64,000 nucleotides of DNA from Kribbella sp. NBC_00382 (GTDB lineage: Bacteria; Actinomycetota; Actinomycetes; Propionibacteriales; Kribbellaceae): positions 3,844,001-3,908,000 of the forward strand of contig NZ_CP107954.1 in NCBI RefSeq assembly GCF_036067295.1, in the 5' to 3' direction. Below are positions 45,908 to 54,259 of the stretch, piece by piece. The first letter of the stretch is position 1, and each line of letters begins with the position of its first letter. A program made the position numbers and the translations under genes. A model generated the notes under the pieces. It made no database searches, had not been told where the DNA came from, and saw only the letters and a list, made by a program, of their open reading frames with translations.

Positions 45908-47377
45908 GTGCACGGACTCAACTCGGCCAGCCTGAGCTCGCTCGACGAGCGAGTCGGCGTACCGGAGTACGACCGTACTTCGGTACGCCCCGGCATCGTC
46001 CATTTCGGGGTCGGCGGCTTCCACCGGGCCCACCAGGCGATGTACCTCGACAAGCTGATGAACGAGGGCAAGGCGCTCGACTGGGGCATCGTCGGGGTCG
46101 GCGTCCTGCCGCACGACAAGCGGATGGCCGACGTGATGGCGGCCCAGGACTGCCTCTACACGCTCGTGGTGAAGTACCCGGACGGGACACTCGAGCCCCG
46201 CGTGATCGGCTCCATCGTCGGCTACCTCTTCGCGCCCGACGACCCCGAGGCCGTGTTGGCGCGTCTGACGGACCCAGCGACGCGGATCGTCTCGCTGACG
46301 ATCACCGAGGGCGGCTATCACGTGAACCAGGTGACCGGGGAGCTGGACGCGTCCGACCCCGGCCTGGCCGCTGACTTGGAGCCGGGCGCGCTGCCGGGGA
46401 GCGCGTTCGGCTTCATCGTCGAGGCGCTCGCCCGGCGACGGGCGGCCGGCATCGAGCCGTTCACGGTGATGTCCTGCGACAACATCCCCGGCAACGGCCA
46501 CGTCGCGCGCAAGATGCTCGCCGCCTTCGCTCGACTGAAGGACCCGGCGCTGGCGGACTTCCTTGAGCAGGAGGTGCGGTTCCCGAACTGCATGGTCGAC
46601 CGGATCACGCCGGTCACGGCCGACGCGGATCGTGAGGCGCTGGCGTCGCAGTACGGGGTCGAGGACGGCTGGCCGGTGGTGTGCGAGCCGTTCACGCAGT
46701 GGGTGCTCGAGGACGACTTCGGCGGCGACAGGCCGCAGTACGAGGAAGTCGGCGTGCAATTGGTCGAGGACGTCGAACCGTACGAGCTGATGAAGCTGCG
46801 GCTGCTCAACGCGAGCCACCAAGCCCTTTGCTACTTGGGGTATCTGGCCGGCTACCGGTATGCGCACGAGGTCTGCCAGGACAAGCTGTTCGTCGACTTC
46901 CTGCTCGGCTACATGGACACGGAAGGTACGCCGACGCTGCCGCCGGTACCGGGTGTCGACCTGGACCGGTACAAACATCAGCTGATCGAGCGGTTCGCGA
47001 ACCCCGAGGTGCGCGACACCCTTGCTCGGCTCTGCGCGGAGAGCTCGGACCGCATCCCGAAGTGGCTGGTCCCCGTAGTCCGCGAGCAGCTCGCCGCGGA
47101 TCGAGGGATCGACCACTCCGCTCTGGTGATCGCCTCCTGGGCCCGGTACGCCGAGGGCGTGGACGAGCAGGGGTCACCGATCGAGGTGGTCGACCGCTTG
47201 CGCGACAAGCTGGTCGAGCGAGCGCAGCACAACCGTACGGAACCGTTGCTCTTCGTGTCCGATCGGGACCTGTTCGGTGACCTCGTCGACGACGACCGCT
47301 TCGTCTCCGCCTACACGTCGGCGCTCACCTCGCTGCACGAGCGCGGCGCGCGAGCGACGCTGGAGGCGCGGGCCTGA
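45908..47377 (+). CDS. Mannitol/arabitol 2-dehydrogenase (long-chain polyol dehydrogenase)
   Basis: 489 residues, normal for the family. The NAD-binding loop is FGVGGFHRAHQA, and the catalytic Lys-Asn-His set appears as KLRLLNASH. It oxidises mannitol to fructose or D-arabitol to xylulose. The downstream xylulokinase favours arabitol as a main substrate, with mannitol also possible. GTG 45908 has GGAGG 5 nt upstream; an earlier in-frame GTG at 45893 overlaps the permease stop codon (GTGA) and adds only five residues. Confidence 0.92.
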   Translation: MHGLNSASLSSLDERVGVPEYDRTSVRPGIVHFGVGGFHRAHQAMYLDKLMNEGKALDWGIVGVGVLPHDKRMADVMAAQDCLYTLVVKYPDGTLEPRVIGSIVGYLFAPDDPEAVLARLTDPATRIVSLTITEGGYHVNQVTGELDASDPGLAADLEPGALPGSAFGFIVEALARRRAAGIEPFTVMSCDNIPGNGHVARKMLAAFARLKDPALADFLEQEVRFPNCMVDRITPVTADADREALASQYGVEDGWPVVCEPFTQWVLEDDFGGDRPQYEEVGVQLVEDVEPYELMKLRLLNASHQALCYLGYLAGYRYAHEVCQDKLFVDFLLGYMDTEGTPTLPPVPGVDLDRYKHQLIERFANPEVRDTLARLCAESSDRIPKWLVPVVREQLAADRGIDHSALVIASWARYAEGVDEQGSPIEVVDRLRDKLVERAQHNRTEPLLFVSDRDLFGDLVDDDRFVSAYTSALTSLHERGARATLEARA

Positions 47378-47454
47378 GAAGGGGCTCGCGGCAAGGGCCT
47401 TGAAACCGTTACGGTGCCGGAGAATCACGGGAGAAGATTGGTGGCGGGGCGACG

Positions 47455-48432
47455 GTGAACGGTCGGGGACAGTTGCTCGGCGAGGGTGACGAGGACGACG
47501 AGCTGCTGGCCGAGGTCGCTCGCCGGTACTACCTCGACAACACCTCCAAGGTGGACATCGCCAAGCAGCTCGACCTGAGCCGGTTCAAGGTCGCCCGGCT
47601 GCTCGAGGACGCGCGCAGCCGTGGCATCGTCCAGATCCAGATCAAGAACCCGTCGCCGATCGACCGCGGACTCTCCGAGCAGCTTGCCTCAGCCCTCGGA
47701 CTCCAGTCCTGCGTCGCCACCCACACGTCGGGCTCACCCGAACAGGTCCGCGACCAAGTCGCCGAGGCTGCCGCTCGGACAGTCGCGCCGTTGGTCCGCG
47801 ACGGCGACCTGCTCGGCCTGACCTGGAGTCGGGCGGTTGATGCGATGGTCGACCACATCGACGTACTGCCTGCCTGCACGGTGATCCAGATGGCCGGCTC
47901 CCTCCACTCACCCGCGGGCGGCGGCAGCACGATGGACCTCGCCCGCCGAGCCGCCGCGCTTGCCGGCGGTACTGCGCACGCCGTCCACGCACCGCTCGTC
48001 GTCGACGACATCGCGGCCGTCACCGCGCTGCGCCGGCAACCCGGCATCGCGGACACCTTGGCGCTCGCCGACGGGCTCGACATCTCGGTGGTCGCGATCG
48101 GCGCCTGGCGGGCCGGCTGCTCGACGGTCTGGGATGCGGTGTCGGAGGAACTCCGGGCCGAGGGTCTCGCCGGCGGTGCAATCGCCGAAGTCAGCGGGCA
48201 TCTTCTGGACCAGGACGGCAGACTGGTCCAGTCACCGTTGGAACAGATGATCATCGCGGTCTCGGTCGATCAGCTACGCCGCCCGGCGGAGCGGGTCGCG
48301 CTGGCCGCGGGAGCCCATCGCGCGCCGGCGGTGATCGCCGCGGTCCGGGCCGGTCTGGTCAGCACCCTGGTGACGACGACCGACCTCGCCCGCGACGTCC
48401 TGCGGCACCTCGCTACCGATAAGGATCTCTAG
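47455..48432 (+). CDS. SorC/DeoR-type sugar-binding transcriptional regulator
   Basis: 325 residues. The N-terminal helix-turn-helix (ARRYYLDNTSKVDIAKQLDLSRFKVARLLEDARSRGIV) is followed by a sugar-binding domain of the SorC family with RAGCSTVWDAV and GHLLDQDGR blocks. It lies within the polyol operon and probably represses it through the TGAGC palindromes at the operon start, responding to a sugar phosphate such as xylulose 5-phosphate. GTG start. Confidence 0.9.
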   Translation: MNGRGQLLGEGDEDDELLAEVARRYYLDNTSKVDIAKQLDLSRFKVARLLEDARSRGIVQIQIKNPSPIDRGLSEQLASALGLQSCVATHTSGSPEQVRDQVAEAAARTVAPLVRDGDLLGLTWSRAVDAMVDHIDVLPACTVIQMAGSLHSPAGGGSTMDLARRAAALAGGTAHAVHAPLVVDDIAAVTALRRQPGIADTLALADGLDISVVAIGAWRAGCSTVWDAVSEELRAEGLAGGAIAEVSGHLLDQDGRLVQSPLEQMIIAVSVDQLRRPAERVALAAGAHRAPAVIAAVRAGLVSTLVTTTDLARDVLRHLATDKDL

Positions 48433-49854
48433 ATGACTGACCCGAGACTGGTTGCCGGCGTCGACTGCTCGACCCAGGCGACCAAGGTCGTCGTATGCGA
48501 TGCCACCACCGGCGAGGTACTCCGGGAAGGCCGCGCACCGCATCCCGACGCCACCCAGGTCGACCCCGCCGAATGGTGGAACGCCTGGACCACCGCCTCC
48601 TCAGGTCTGCTCGACGGCGTCTCCGCGTTGTCCGTCGCGGGCCAGCAGCACGGCATGGTCCTTCTCGATGGCTCTGGCTCAGTCGTCCACCCGGCAGTGC
48701 TGTGGAACGACACCAGCTCGGCCGAAGCGACCACCGAGTTGGTCTCCGAGCTGGGCGGGCCCGAAGCCTGGGCTGCAGCTGTTGGGTCCGTCCCGGTACC
48801 GAGCTTCACCGTCACCAAGCTGCGCTGGGTGCGTGGCGCTGCTCCCGACGCGGCCGCCCGCGCCGAGGCGGTCGCGCTGCCGCACGATTGGCTGACTCAC
48901 CAACTCGCCGCTGACCGCTCGGGTATCGCCGATCTCACGACGGATCGGGGAGATGTGTCAGGTACCGGCTGGTGGTCGCCTTTCACCAATGACTACCGCC
49001 CCGACTTGGTCGAACTCGCCTTCGGCCGCTCGCTTCAGCTTCCGCGCGTCGCCGGCCCGTCCGAGATCGTCGGCCAGACTTCCTTCGGCGCAGCGTTGGC
49101 CGCCGGCACCGGCGACAACATGGCTGCAGCCCTCGGCCTCGACCTCCAGCCCGGCGATGTTGCCGTGTCGCTCGGTACCAGCGGTACTGCCTTCGCTCGC
49201 TTCGGGAATGCGACCAGCGACCCCAGCGGCTTCGTAGCCGGCTTCGCCGACGCCACCGGCGGCTACCTACCCCTCGTCTGCACCTTGAACGCCGCCCGAG
49301 TGCTCTCGGCAACTGCCACCATGCTTGGCATGGACCTAGCCGCCCTGGACGAGGCCGCGCTGACCTCCGCTGGCAGCAACGGCCTAGTCATGCTCCCTTA
49401 CCTGGATGGCGAACGCACCCCAGACCTCCCGCACTCCACAGGCCTCATCTACGGCCTCACCCGTACCACCGCCCAGCCCGCCACCATGGCCCGGGCAGCA
49501 GTCGAAGGCATGCTCTGCGGCCTGGCCGACGCCGTAGACGCCCTCCGAGCCCAAGGCCTCCCCGTCCACCGGGTCCTCCTGCTGGGCGGCGCTGCCCGCT
49601 CCCGCGCAGTACAGGCTCTAGCTCCTGCGCTGCTAGGCGCCCCCGTCGTACTACCCGAGCCCGCCGAGTACGTCGCTCTGGGCGCGGCCCGCCAAGCCGC
49701 TTGGGCCGTGTCAGGAGAGTTGCCTACGTGGGACGTCGCCATGAGCAAGCCCGAGTCCGCAGTACTGTCCGCCGAGGCGGCTGCTCAGGTCCGGGAGCGC
49801 TACGCCGCAGTACTCTCCGGCACCCGCCCCCTCCTAGCCTCGTCCTACCGCTGA
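48433..49854 (+). CDS. xylB: Xylulokinase
   Basis: 473 residues, FGGY carbohydrate kinase. Phosphate-binding GVDCSTQATKVVV, SLGTSGTAFARFG and adenosine-site VLLLGGAARSRAVQALAPALLGAPV are visible, and VAGQQHGMVLLD is the xylulose-specific block. It phosphorylates the xylulose made by the polyol dehydrogenase. It begins directly after the regulator stop codon. Confidence 0.94.
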   Translation: MTDPRLVAGVDCSTQATKVVVCDATTGEVLREGRAPHPDATQVDPAEWWNAWTTASSGLLDGVSALSVAGQQHGMVLLDGSGSVVHPAVLWNDTSSAEATTELVSELGGPEAWAAAVGSVPVPSFTVTKLRWVRGAAPDAAARAEAVALPHDWLTHQLAADRSGIADLTTDRGDVSGTGWWSPFTNDYRPDLVELAFGRSLQLPRVAGPSEIVGQTSFGAALAAGTGDNMAAALGLDLQPGDVAVSLGTSGTAFARFGNATSDPSGFVAGFADATGGYLPLVCTLNAARVLSATATMLGMDLAALDEAALTSAGSNGLVMLPYLDGERTPDLPHSTGLIYGLTRTTAQPATMARAAVEGMLCGLADAVDALRAQGLPVHRVLLLGGAARSRAVQALAPALLGAPVVLPEPAEYVALGAARQAAWAVSGELPTWDVAMSKPESAVLSAEAAAQVRERYAAVLSGTRPLLASSYR

Positions 49855-49894
49855 CCGCTCGGAACCCACCGGTCACGGCAACCGTCACAGGCCC

Positions 49895-50329
49895 GTGAAC
49901 CCGACAGCCAACCTTGCCGACCATCGCCCGCGTCTCCGCGCGACGGCGCCAGGGTTGTTCTGTCTGGCCATCGCCCTGCTGTTGACGGCATTCGCCTGGG
50001 ACAAGGCCGAGGACGTCTACTGGCTGTCCCGCCGCGGCGAAGTGGTGACCGCGACCGTCCTCAGCGAAGACCACCCGCGCAGGGGCGACCCCTACATCAC
50101 CGTCGGCTACACCACGTCCGACGGCAGCAAACTCACGAACACCACCAGCGACTACGACCACGCCGAGGTCGGCAAACCCCTCCAGATCCGCTACGACCGC
50201 GGCTACCCCGACCGCCTACAAGCCGCCGACCGGCCACTCAGCTACCGGGACGTCTACCTCCAAGGCGCAGCCGCCGCGTTCCTCTTCCTCCTAGCCGCAG
50301 CCCTCCTCATCGGCCGCCGCCGTGCCTAA
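49895..50329 (+). CDS. DUF3592-type membrane protein
   Basis: 144 residues: cytoplasmic N-terminus, TM helix about 21-37, an extracytoplasmic domain (WLSRRGEVVTATVL...YITVGYTTSDG...IRYDRGYPDRLQ) and a second TM helix about 120-138. This pattern fits DUF3592, an OB-fold-like envelope domain of unknown role. GTG start without a clear ribosome-binding site. Degraded copies of the same gene follow. Confidence 0.7.
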   Translation: MNPTANLADHRPRLRATAPGLFCLAIALLLTAFAWDKAEDVYWLSRRGEVVTATVLSEDHPRRGDPYITVGYTTSDGSKLTNTTSDYDHAEVGKPLQIRYDRGYPDRLQAADRPLSYRDVYLQGAAAAFLFLLAAALLIGRRRA

Positions 50330-50346
50330 GGTCGCCCGCGGACGCA

Positions 50347-50678
50347 ATGGCTGAGGACACCTACTGGCTGTCGCAACGGGGACAGGTAGTCACCGCGAAA
50401 GTCCTAGGCGAAAAACCGACGAAGGCCGCGCCAACACCAAACACCTCATGGTCAGGTACACCACCTTGGACGGCCGGCAGATCGAGAACGACACCACCAA
50501 CTACGACGATGACCACCTCGGCCCCACCATCGACATCATCTACGACCCCAAAGTGCCCGACCGCATGCAAGCCGCCAACTGGGGCGAGGACTACGCAACC
50601 CCGAGCGTCCTGGGCGGATTCGCCCTGATCATCCTCATAGCCGCCGCCTTCCTACTCATCGGCAGCCGAGCCAACTAA
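50347..50678 (+). pseudogene. Frameshifted, N-terminally truncated DUF3592 copy
   Basis: AEDTYWLSQRGQVVTAKVLGEK is read in one frame and MVRYTTLDGRQIENDTTNYDDD...PDRMQAANW in another; together they align with residues of the intact neighbour from its WLSRRG segment to its C-terminal TM helix. Adding one A to the A5 run at 50411-50415 joins the two parts into a single continuous protein, so one base was lost there (or misread in sequencing). The first TM helix is missing. A programmed frameshift is possible but less likely. Confidence 0.75.
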
Positions 50679-50699
50679 CCCATCGAGGACGAGGACGTC

Positions 50700-50990
50700 C
50701 GAATCACCGGTGCGCCCGGGCAAGATGTCTCCTGGCTGCCGCGAGAGAGCTGACTAGCCCGAACCTGCTGCGCCAGAAGGCGGATCGCCGTCCAGGACCC
50801 GGCTCAGGTCAGGCTGGTTCGACCGGGACAGCCAGGCAGACTCGGGCGGGACGACACGCAGTTCATCGTCAGCTACACCAGAGAGTCCGCAGCACAGGTC
50901 CACAGCGAAACCGCGACCCCGACCCCGACTCCGACTCCGACTCCGACCAAGGCAGCAACCACCTCCGCCCGGATGCGCCAGCGCTAGGCC
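50700..50990 (+). pseudogene. Possible third, heavily eroded DUF3592 remnant
   Basis: Two short stretches recall the intact gene: GQDVSWLPRES (from about 50730) against AEDVYWLSRRG, and a DTQFIVSYTRES stretch (from about 50850) against DPYITVGYTTSD. The second runs into a Thr-Pro repeat. The similarity is short and judged by eye; otherwise this 300-bp stretch holds no gene. Confidence 0.35.
50914..50948. repeat. Hexanucleotide microsatellite
   Basis: About 5.8 copies of a 6-bp unit, CGACCC then CGACTC. It would code Thr-Pro repeats in one frame, at the 3' end of the possible DUF3592 remnant. Confidence 0.85.
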
Positions 50991-51000
50991 TGCGGATGGA

Positions 51001-51240
51001 GGTTGGTCGAGCGGGCCGACGCATGGTTCCACGGTCGAAGGGTTGGTCGAGTGGGCCAATGCGTGGGTCGACGGTCGAAGGGTTGGTCGCGCGGGCGAGC
51101 GTGTGGGTCGACGGTCGAAGGCTGGGTCGAGTGGGCCAGTGCGTGGGTGGACGGTGGAGGGGTTGGTCGAGTGGGCCAGTGGGTGGGTGCACGGTCTAGC
51201 GGCTGATCGAGCGGGCCGACGCGTGGGCGCGCGGGCTCGG
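51001..51240. repeat. Six exact-length 40-bp tandem repeats
   Basis: Units start at 51001, 51041, 51081, 51121, 51161 and 51201; each is 40 bp with no insertions or deletions between units. They open GGTTGGTCGA or a near variant, continue with (G)TGGGCC(A/G) and end ACGGTCGAAG in the first three. The first three units are closest and the sixth is the most diverged. As 40 is not a multiple of three, the array is not a protein repeat. It lies 67 bp past the HNH gene stop. Confidence 0.92.
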
Positions 51241-51307
51241 CTGCCTAGACCGCGGGCGAGCTGCCATCCTGCGTACGCACCTGGTGGTTGGTCCGCCGTG
51301 GCTCAGC

Positions 51308-53608
51308 TCAGCTTGGGGTGACGGTTGGCTGGACTGAGGATTGGTTGCCGTTGCCGTTGCGATCGCGGCGTTGGCTGGGGTCGCGGTCGCTCTGATTACT
51401 GGGCTGATGGGAGCGCTTGTTGGGGTGGTGGCGGCCGGTTGGGCTGGTCCAGGTGTAGGTGCCGTCTGGGGTGAGGTGTATCTGCCAGCCGCCTTCGTGC
51501 TTGAGGCGATGGTGGTGGCGGCACAGGCACCAGAGGTTGGCCGCGGTCGTACGCCCGCCGGCGGCGAACGACGTCCGGTGGTCCAGGTCGGTGAACTCCG
51601 CCGGCCGGTTGCAACCCGGGAATTGACAGGTGCGATCGCGCAGCCGGACATACCTGTCCAATGCCGCCGATGGCACGTACCGATCCGGATTACTCGCAGG
51701 TGGTCTATCAGTCACCTGAAGCTCGACCCATGAACCAAGTCCAGACCCCACGGCGGCAAAGGCTGAGCCTGCGCGGCCGGAGAAGGCACCGGAACCAGCG
51801 GAAGGTCTGGCGGTGGCGGACGTACGAGGGGCAGCGGGAAGTCCGGCGGTGGCGGACGTGCGAGGGTCAGCGGAAGGTCTGGCGGTGGTGGACGCGCGAG
51901 GGCCAGCGGGAGCGCCGGGGGTGCTGGATGTACTGGGGTCAGGCAGGGCGCTGGGGGTGGTGGACGCGCGAGGGTCAGCTGGAGGGCTGGGGGTGGCGGA
52001 CGCACCGGGGCCAGCGGAAGGACGAGGAGCGGACGTACAGGGAGCGGGCGTGCGGGGGCTGGTGGAAGTACTGGGGAGGGGTGGTAGGAGGGACTGTGTG
52101 AGGGCTTTGAGGAGGTGCTTGCGTAGCGTGCTTTGTGGGAGGGGCCCGTGCTGGTTGGTTTCTCCGCCGGTTCCTATCGCTCCTTCGATCAGAGCGCGCA
52201 CCTCGGCGGCAGTCGCGTGGATGACGACCGCGGCCTCTGCTCCACCAGCGGTCTCCGCCCCACGGGAGGTCTCTGCCGCAACGGAGGTCTCTGGCCCAAC
52301 GGAGGTCTCTGCCGCAGCAGGTGCCTCGTCGGGCACGTCAGGGGCAGTCCATCGGGAACGATCGCCTGCAGGGACGTCTTCTCCGTACCTGTCCGCAGGG
52401 TCGTCGGTGGCCACAAGGCCTTCGCCGGGCTGGTCGCCGAGGCGGGTGTTCTTGTGGTCCTTGCCGGTATCTCCGTTGGGATCTGCAGAGTGCGGCGGCT
52501 CGGGGCGCTGGGCGGTCGCGTGGGGGTGAGCGGTATTTCCGGCACGGTCGGGCTCGTTGCGGGCATCGTCGTACCAAACGTCGGTGGCCTGCGGATCCTC
52601 ACCGAGTGGTTCGTCGGACGGTTCGTCGCCTGCCGCAGCGGGTGGGCGGATGGCTGCCTCGTCGGCCGCGTTGGCGGGCGGAGCAGCGGCTTCGGTGTCG
52701 GGCTGTGTTGGTGGAGTGGGGCGCTTGCTTCCCGGGAGGAGGCGGCTCAGGGCAATGTCGGCACGGAGCTGGTCCATGGAGCGGGGATCGCCCAGGCGGC
52801 GGCAGCGGATTGCGGCGCGGGAGAGGCTGGTCATCACGGCGGCGCCGTCGATGGCGCTCTGGTTGTGGACGATGTCGGATCTGCCGAGGTCGTCGGAGTA
52901 CATCCGCACGGATCGCTCGTCGTGGGCGCGCTGATAGGCCTTCTCGGTTGCTTCCGGGGATCGGTGGGCGACCTCGCGCTGGCAGGCCTGCTTGATTTCC
53001 ACCAGTGGATGGGTCTTGATCCACTCGAGGATGGCGGATTCGGCGGCTCGGATGTCGGCGAGGTCTTCCAGAACCGACAACTCGGCCACGATCGTGAATG
53101 CAGCCCGCTCGGTCAGGTGTCCCGCGGACAACGCTGCGAGAGTGGCGGGGAAGTTGTGGACCAGTTCGCAGGAGCGGTGGATCCGGGTGGTGGCATGCCC
53201 TCGCCGTAGTTCGAGGATCCCGGCGATCTCGTCGGAGACCGAACGCAGATCACCGGCGATCCAGCGCCTCTCGCCGGCCGTAGCGGCGCGGTCTCCGGGC
53301 TGGGGGTACCGGTGTCCGAGATCAGCCGAAACACCCCGCAAGGAGTCGTCGAAGCCGGCGATGGTCTCGGCCTTCAGCGCGGCCACACGATTCTCCAGCA
53401 AGGCGATCGCATCCAGCCGCTCCAACCATCCGTAGTCAGCCAGCCGGCTTGTGTCCTGGCAGACCAATGCTTCATACAGAGAGGTCCCCAGATCTGGGTC
53501 GTTCTCCTTGTCGAACCGCAGCAGGCTCTCTGTACGTGGACGTCCGGCAGCCTGCCCCAGCGAGCACGACTGCTCGTCGGTCAACGCGCCACTCGAACGA
53601 TTGCTCAT
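51308..53608 (-). CDS. DUF222-HNH endonuclease family protein (13E12 type)
   Basis: 766 residues. The N-terminal DUF222 domain covers about 35-290; the HNH nuclease domain lies near the C-terminus (CQFPGCNRPAEFTDLDH ... NLWCLCRHHHRLKH). Between them is a 300-residue low-complexity region of Pro/Ala/Thr/Ser/Glu with two families of tandem repeats. Related 13E12 genes of M. tuberculosis include LexA-controlled members, and here a near-consensus LexA box sits 4 nt before the ATG. The natural target is unknown. The length is well above the usual 400-550 residues because of the repeat region. Confidence 0.9.
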   Translation of the reverse strand: MSNRSSGALTDEQSCSLGQAAGRPRTESLLRFDKENDPDLGTSLYEALVCQDTSRLADYGWLERLDAIALLENRVAALKAETIAGFDDSLRGVSADLGHRYPQPGDRAATAGERRWIAGDLRSVSDEIAGILELRRGHATTRIHRSCELVHNFPATLAALSAGHLTERAAFTIVAELSVLEDLADIRAAESAILEWIKTHPLVEIKQACQREVAHRSPEATEKAYQRAHDERSVRMYSDDLGRSDIVHNQSAIDGAAVMTSLSRAAIRCRRLGDPRSMDQLRADIALSRLLPGSKRPTPPTQPDTEAAAPPANAADEAAIRPPAAAGDEPSDEPLGEDPQATDVWYDDARNEPDRAGNTAHPHATAQRPEPPHSADPNGDTGKDHKNTRLGDQPGEGLVATDDPADRYGEDVPAGDRSRWTAPDVPDEAPAAAETSVGPETSVAAETSRGAETAGGAEAAVVIHATAAEVRALIEGAIGTGGETNQHGPLPQSTLRKHLLKALTQSLLPPLPSTSTSPRTPAPCTSAPRPSAGPGASATPSPPADPRASTTPSALPDPSTSSTPGAPAGPRASTTARPSADPRTSATAGLPAAPRTSATARPSAGSGAFSGRAGSAFAAVGSGLGSWVELQVTDRPPASNPDRYVPSAALDRYVRLRDRTCQFPGCNRPAEFTDLDHRTSFAAGGRTTAANLWCLCRHHHRLKHEGGWQIHLTPDGTYTWTSPTGRHHPNKRSHQPSNQSDRDPSQRRDRNGNGNQSSVQPTVTPS
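51800..52015. repeat. 36-bp in-frame tandem repeats inside the HNH gene
   Basis: Six units of exactly 36 bp (starting 51800, 51836, 51872, 51908, 51944, 51980), coding on the minus strand for 12-residue repeats such as PAAPRTSATAR. The outer units are more diverged. Unit length keeps the frame, so copy number may vary freely. Confidence 0.88.
52248..52319. repeat. 18-bp in-frame tandem repeats inside the HNH gene
   Basis: Four 18-bp units (52248, 52266, 52284, 52302) coding six-residue ETSVAA-like repeats on the minus strand, in the linker before the HNH domain. Confidence 0.85.
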
Positions 53609-53611
53609 GGC

Positions 53612-53627
53612 TCGATCATATGTTCGA
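53612..53627 (-). promoter_or_regulatory. LexA (SOS) box at the HNH gene start
   Basis: TCGATCATATGTTCGA differs from the perfect palindrome TCGAACATATGTTCGA at one base of the left arm and matches the actinobacterial SOS box TCGAAC-N4-GTTCGA. It begins 4 nt upstream of the start codon, so the transcript is probably leaderless and induced by DNA damage. Confidence 0.75.
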
Positions 53628-53952
53628 TTACTCTTCGAATCAAACTGACTACGCCATCCGGTTCTTCTGTTGTCATAAGCAACTAATGCCGTCAGTCGTC
53701 AAGTCCACAAGGCAGTCCGCGCAGTGCGGCCGCACCAGGCCCGCTTGGCGACTCGCGTGACCACCGAACGGCGTCATGAGGTTCCGGGCCGCTGCAGGCC
53801 ATTTCAGACGGCGACCGGTTGGAGGAGTCATCCCGGGCCAGCAAGCCGACCAGGGCGCCAAAGGAGCGGGCGCTAGACAGCAGGTCAATCCGGCGAGCAG
53901 GGCAGCTCGGCCGACGAGCGGAGCTGGTCGAATCGCGGAAGCAGGAGCGCAG

Positions 53953-54200
53953 AGCCTCAGCGCGCGCAGCGCGGGTTCATGCGCAGCGCAGGGCCCTGGC
54001 GCGCGCAGCGCAAAGGTTCAGCGCGCAGCGCCAAGGGTTCGGAGCGCGAAGCGCAGACATCCGGCGCGCGCAGCGCAAGGCGTTCAGAGCGCGTAGCGCA
54101 AGGCGTTCAGAGCGCGTAGCGCGAGGCGTTCGGAGCGCGTGGCGCATACGTTTAGCGCGCGCAGCGAAAGGCTGCGGCGCGTGCAGCGCAAAAGGCGGGT
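53953..54200. repeat. Array of about eleven short GCGC-type repeats
   Basis: Each copy has a core like GCGCGTAGCGC or GCGCGCAGCGC. Three adjacent copies form 23-bp units (54077-54099 and 54100-54122 identical; 54123-54145 close). The remainder are spaced about 20-28 bp. The rest of 53628-53952 shows no gene, only a 12-bp palindrome GTGCGGCCGCAC at 53724-53735. Confidence 0.8.
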
Positions 54201-54259
54201 GGGAGCGGGCGGAGAGCCACGCGACGTGGGAGCGGGCGTCGGAGAGCGCGTGGGGGTAT

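Noticed and set aside
51001..51240. CRISPR array
   Set aside because: Units abut directly with no unique spacers, and no cas genes are present.
50996..51321. Several plus-strand reading frames across the 40-bp array
   Set aside because: The 40-bp period keeps all three frames open by chance; the translations are the same Trp/Gly/Arg-rich text in shifting frames and lack ribosome-binding sites.
53673..53888. 71-residue minus-strand reading frame upstream of the HNH gene
   Set aside because: No recognisable domain, no clear ribosome-binding site, and composition unlike neighbouring proteins.
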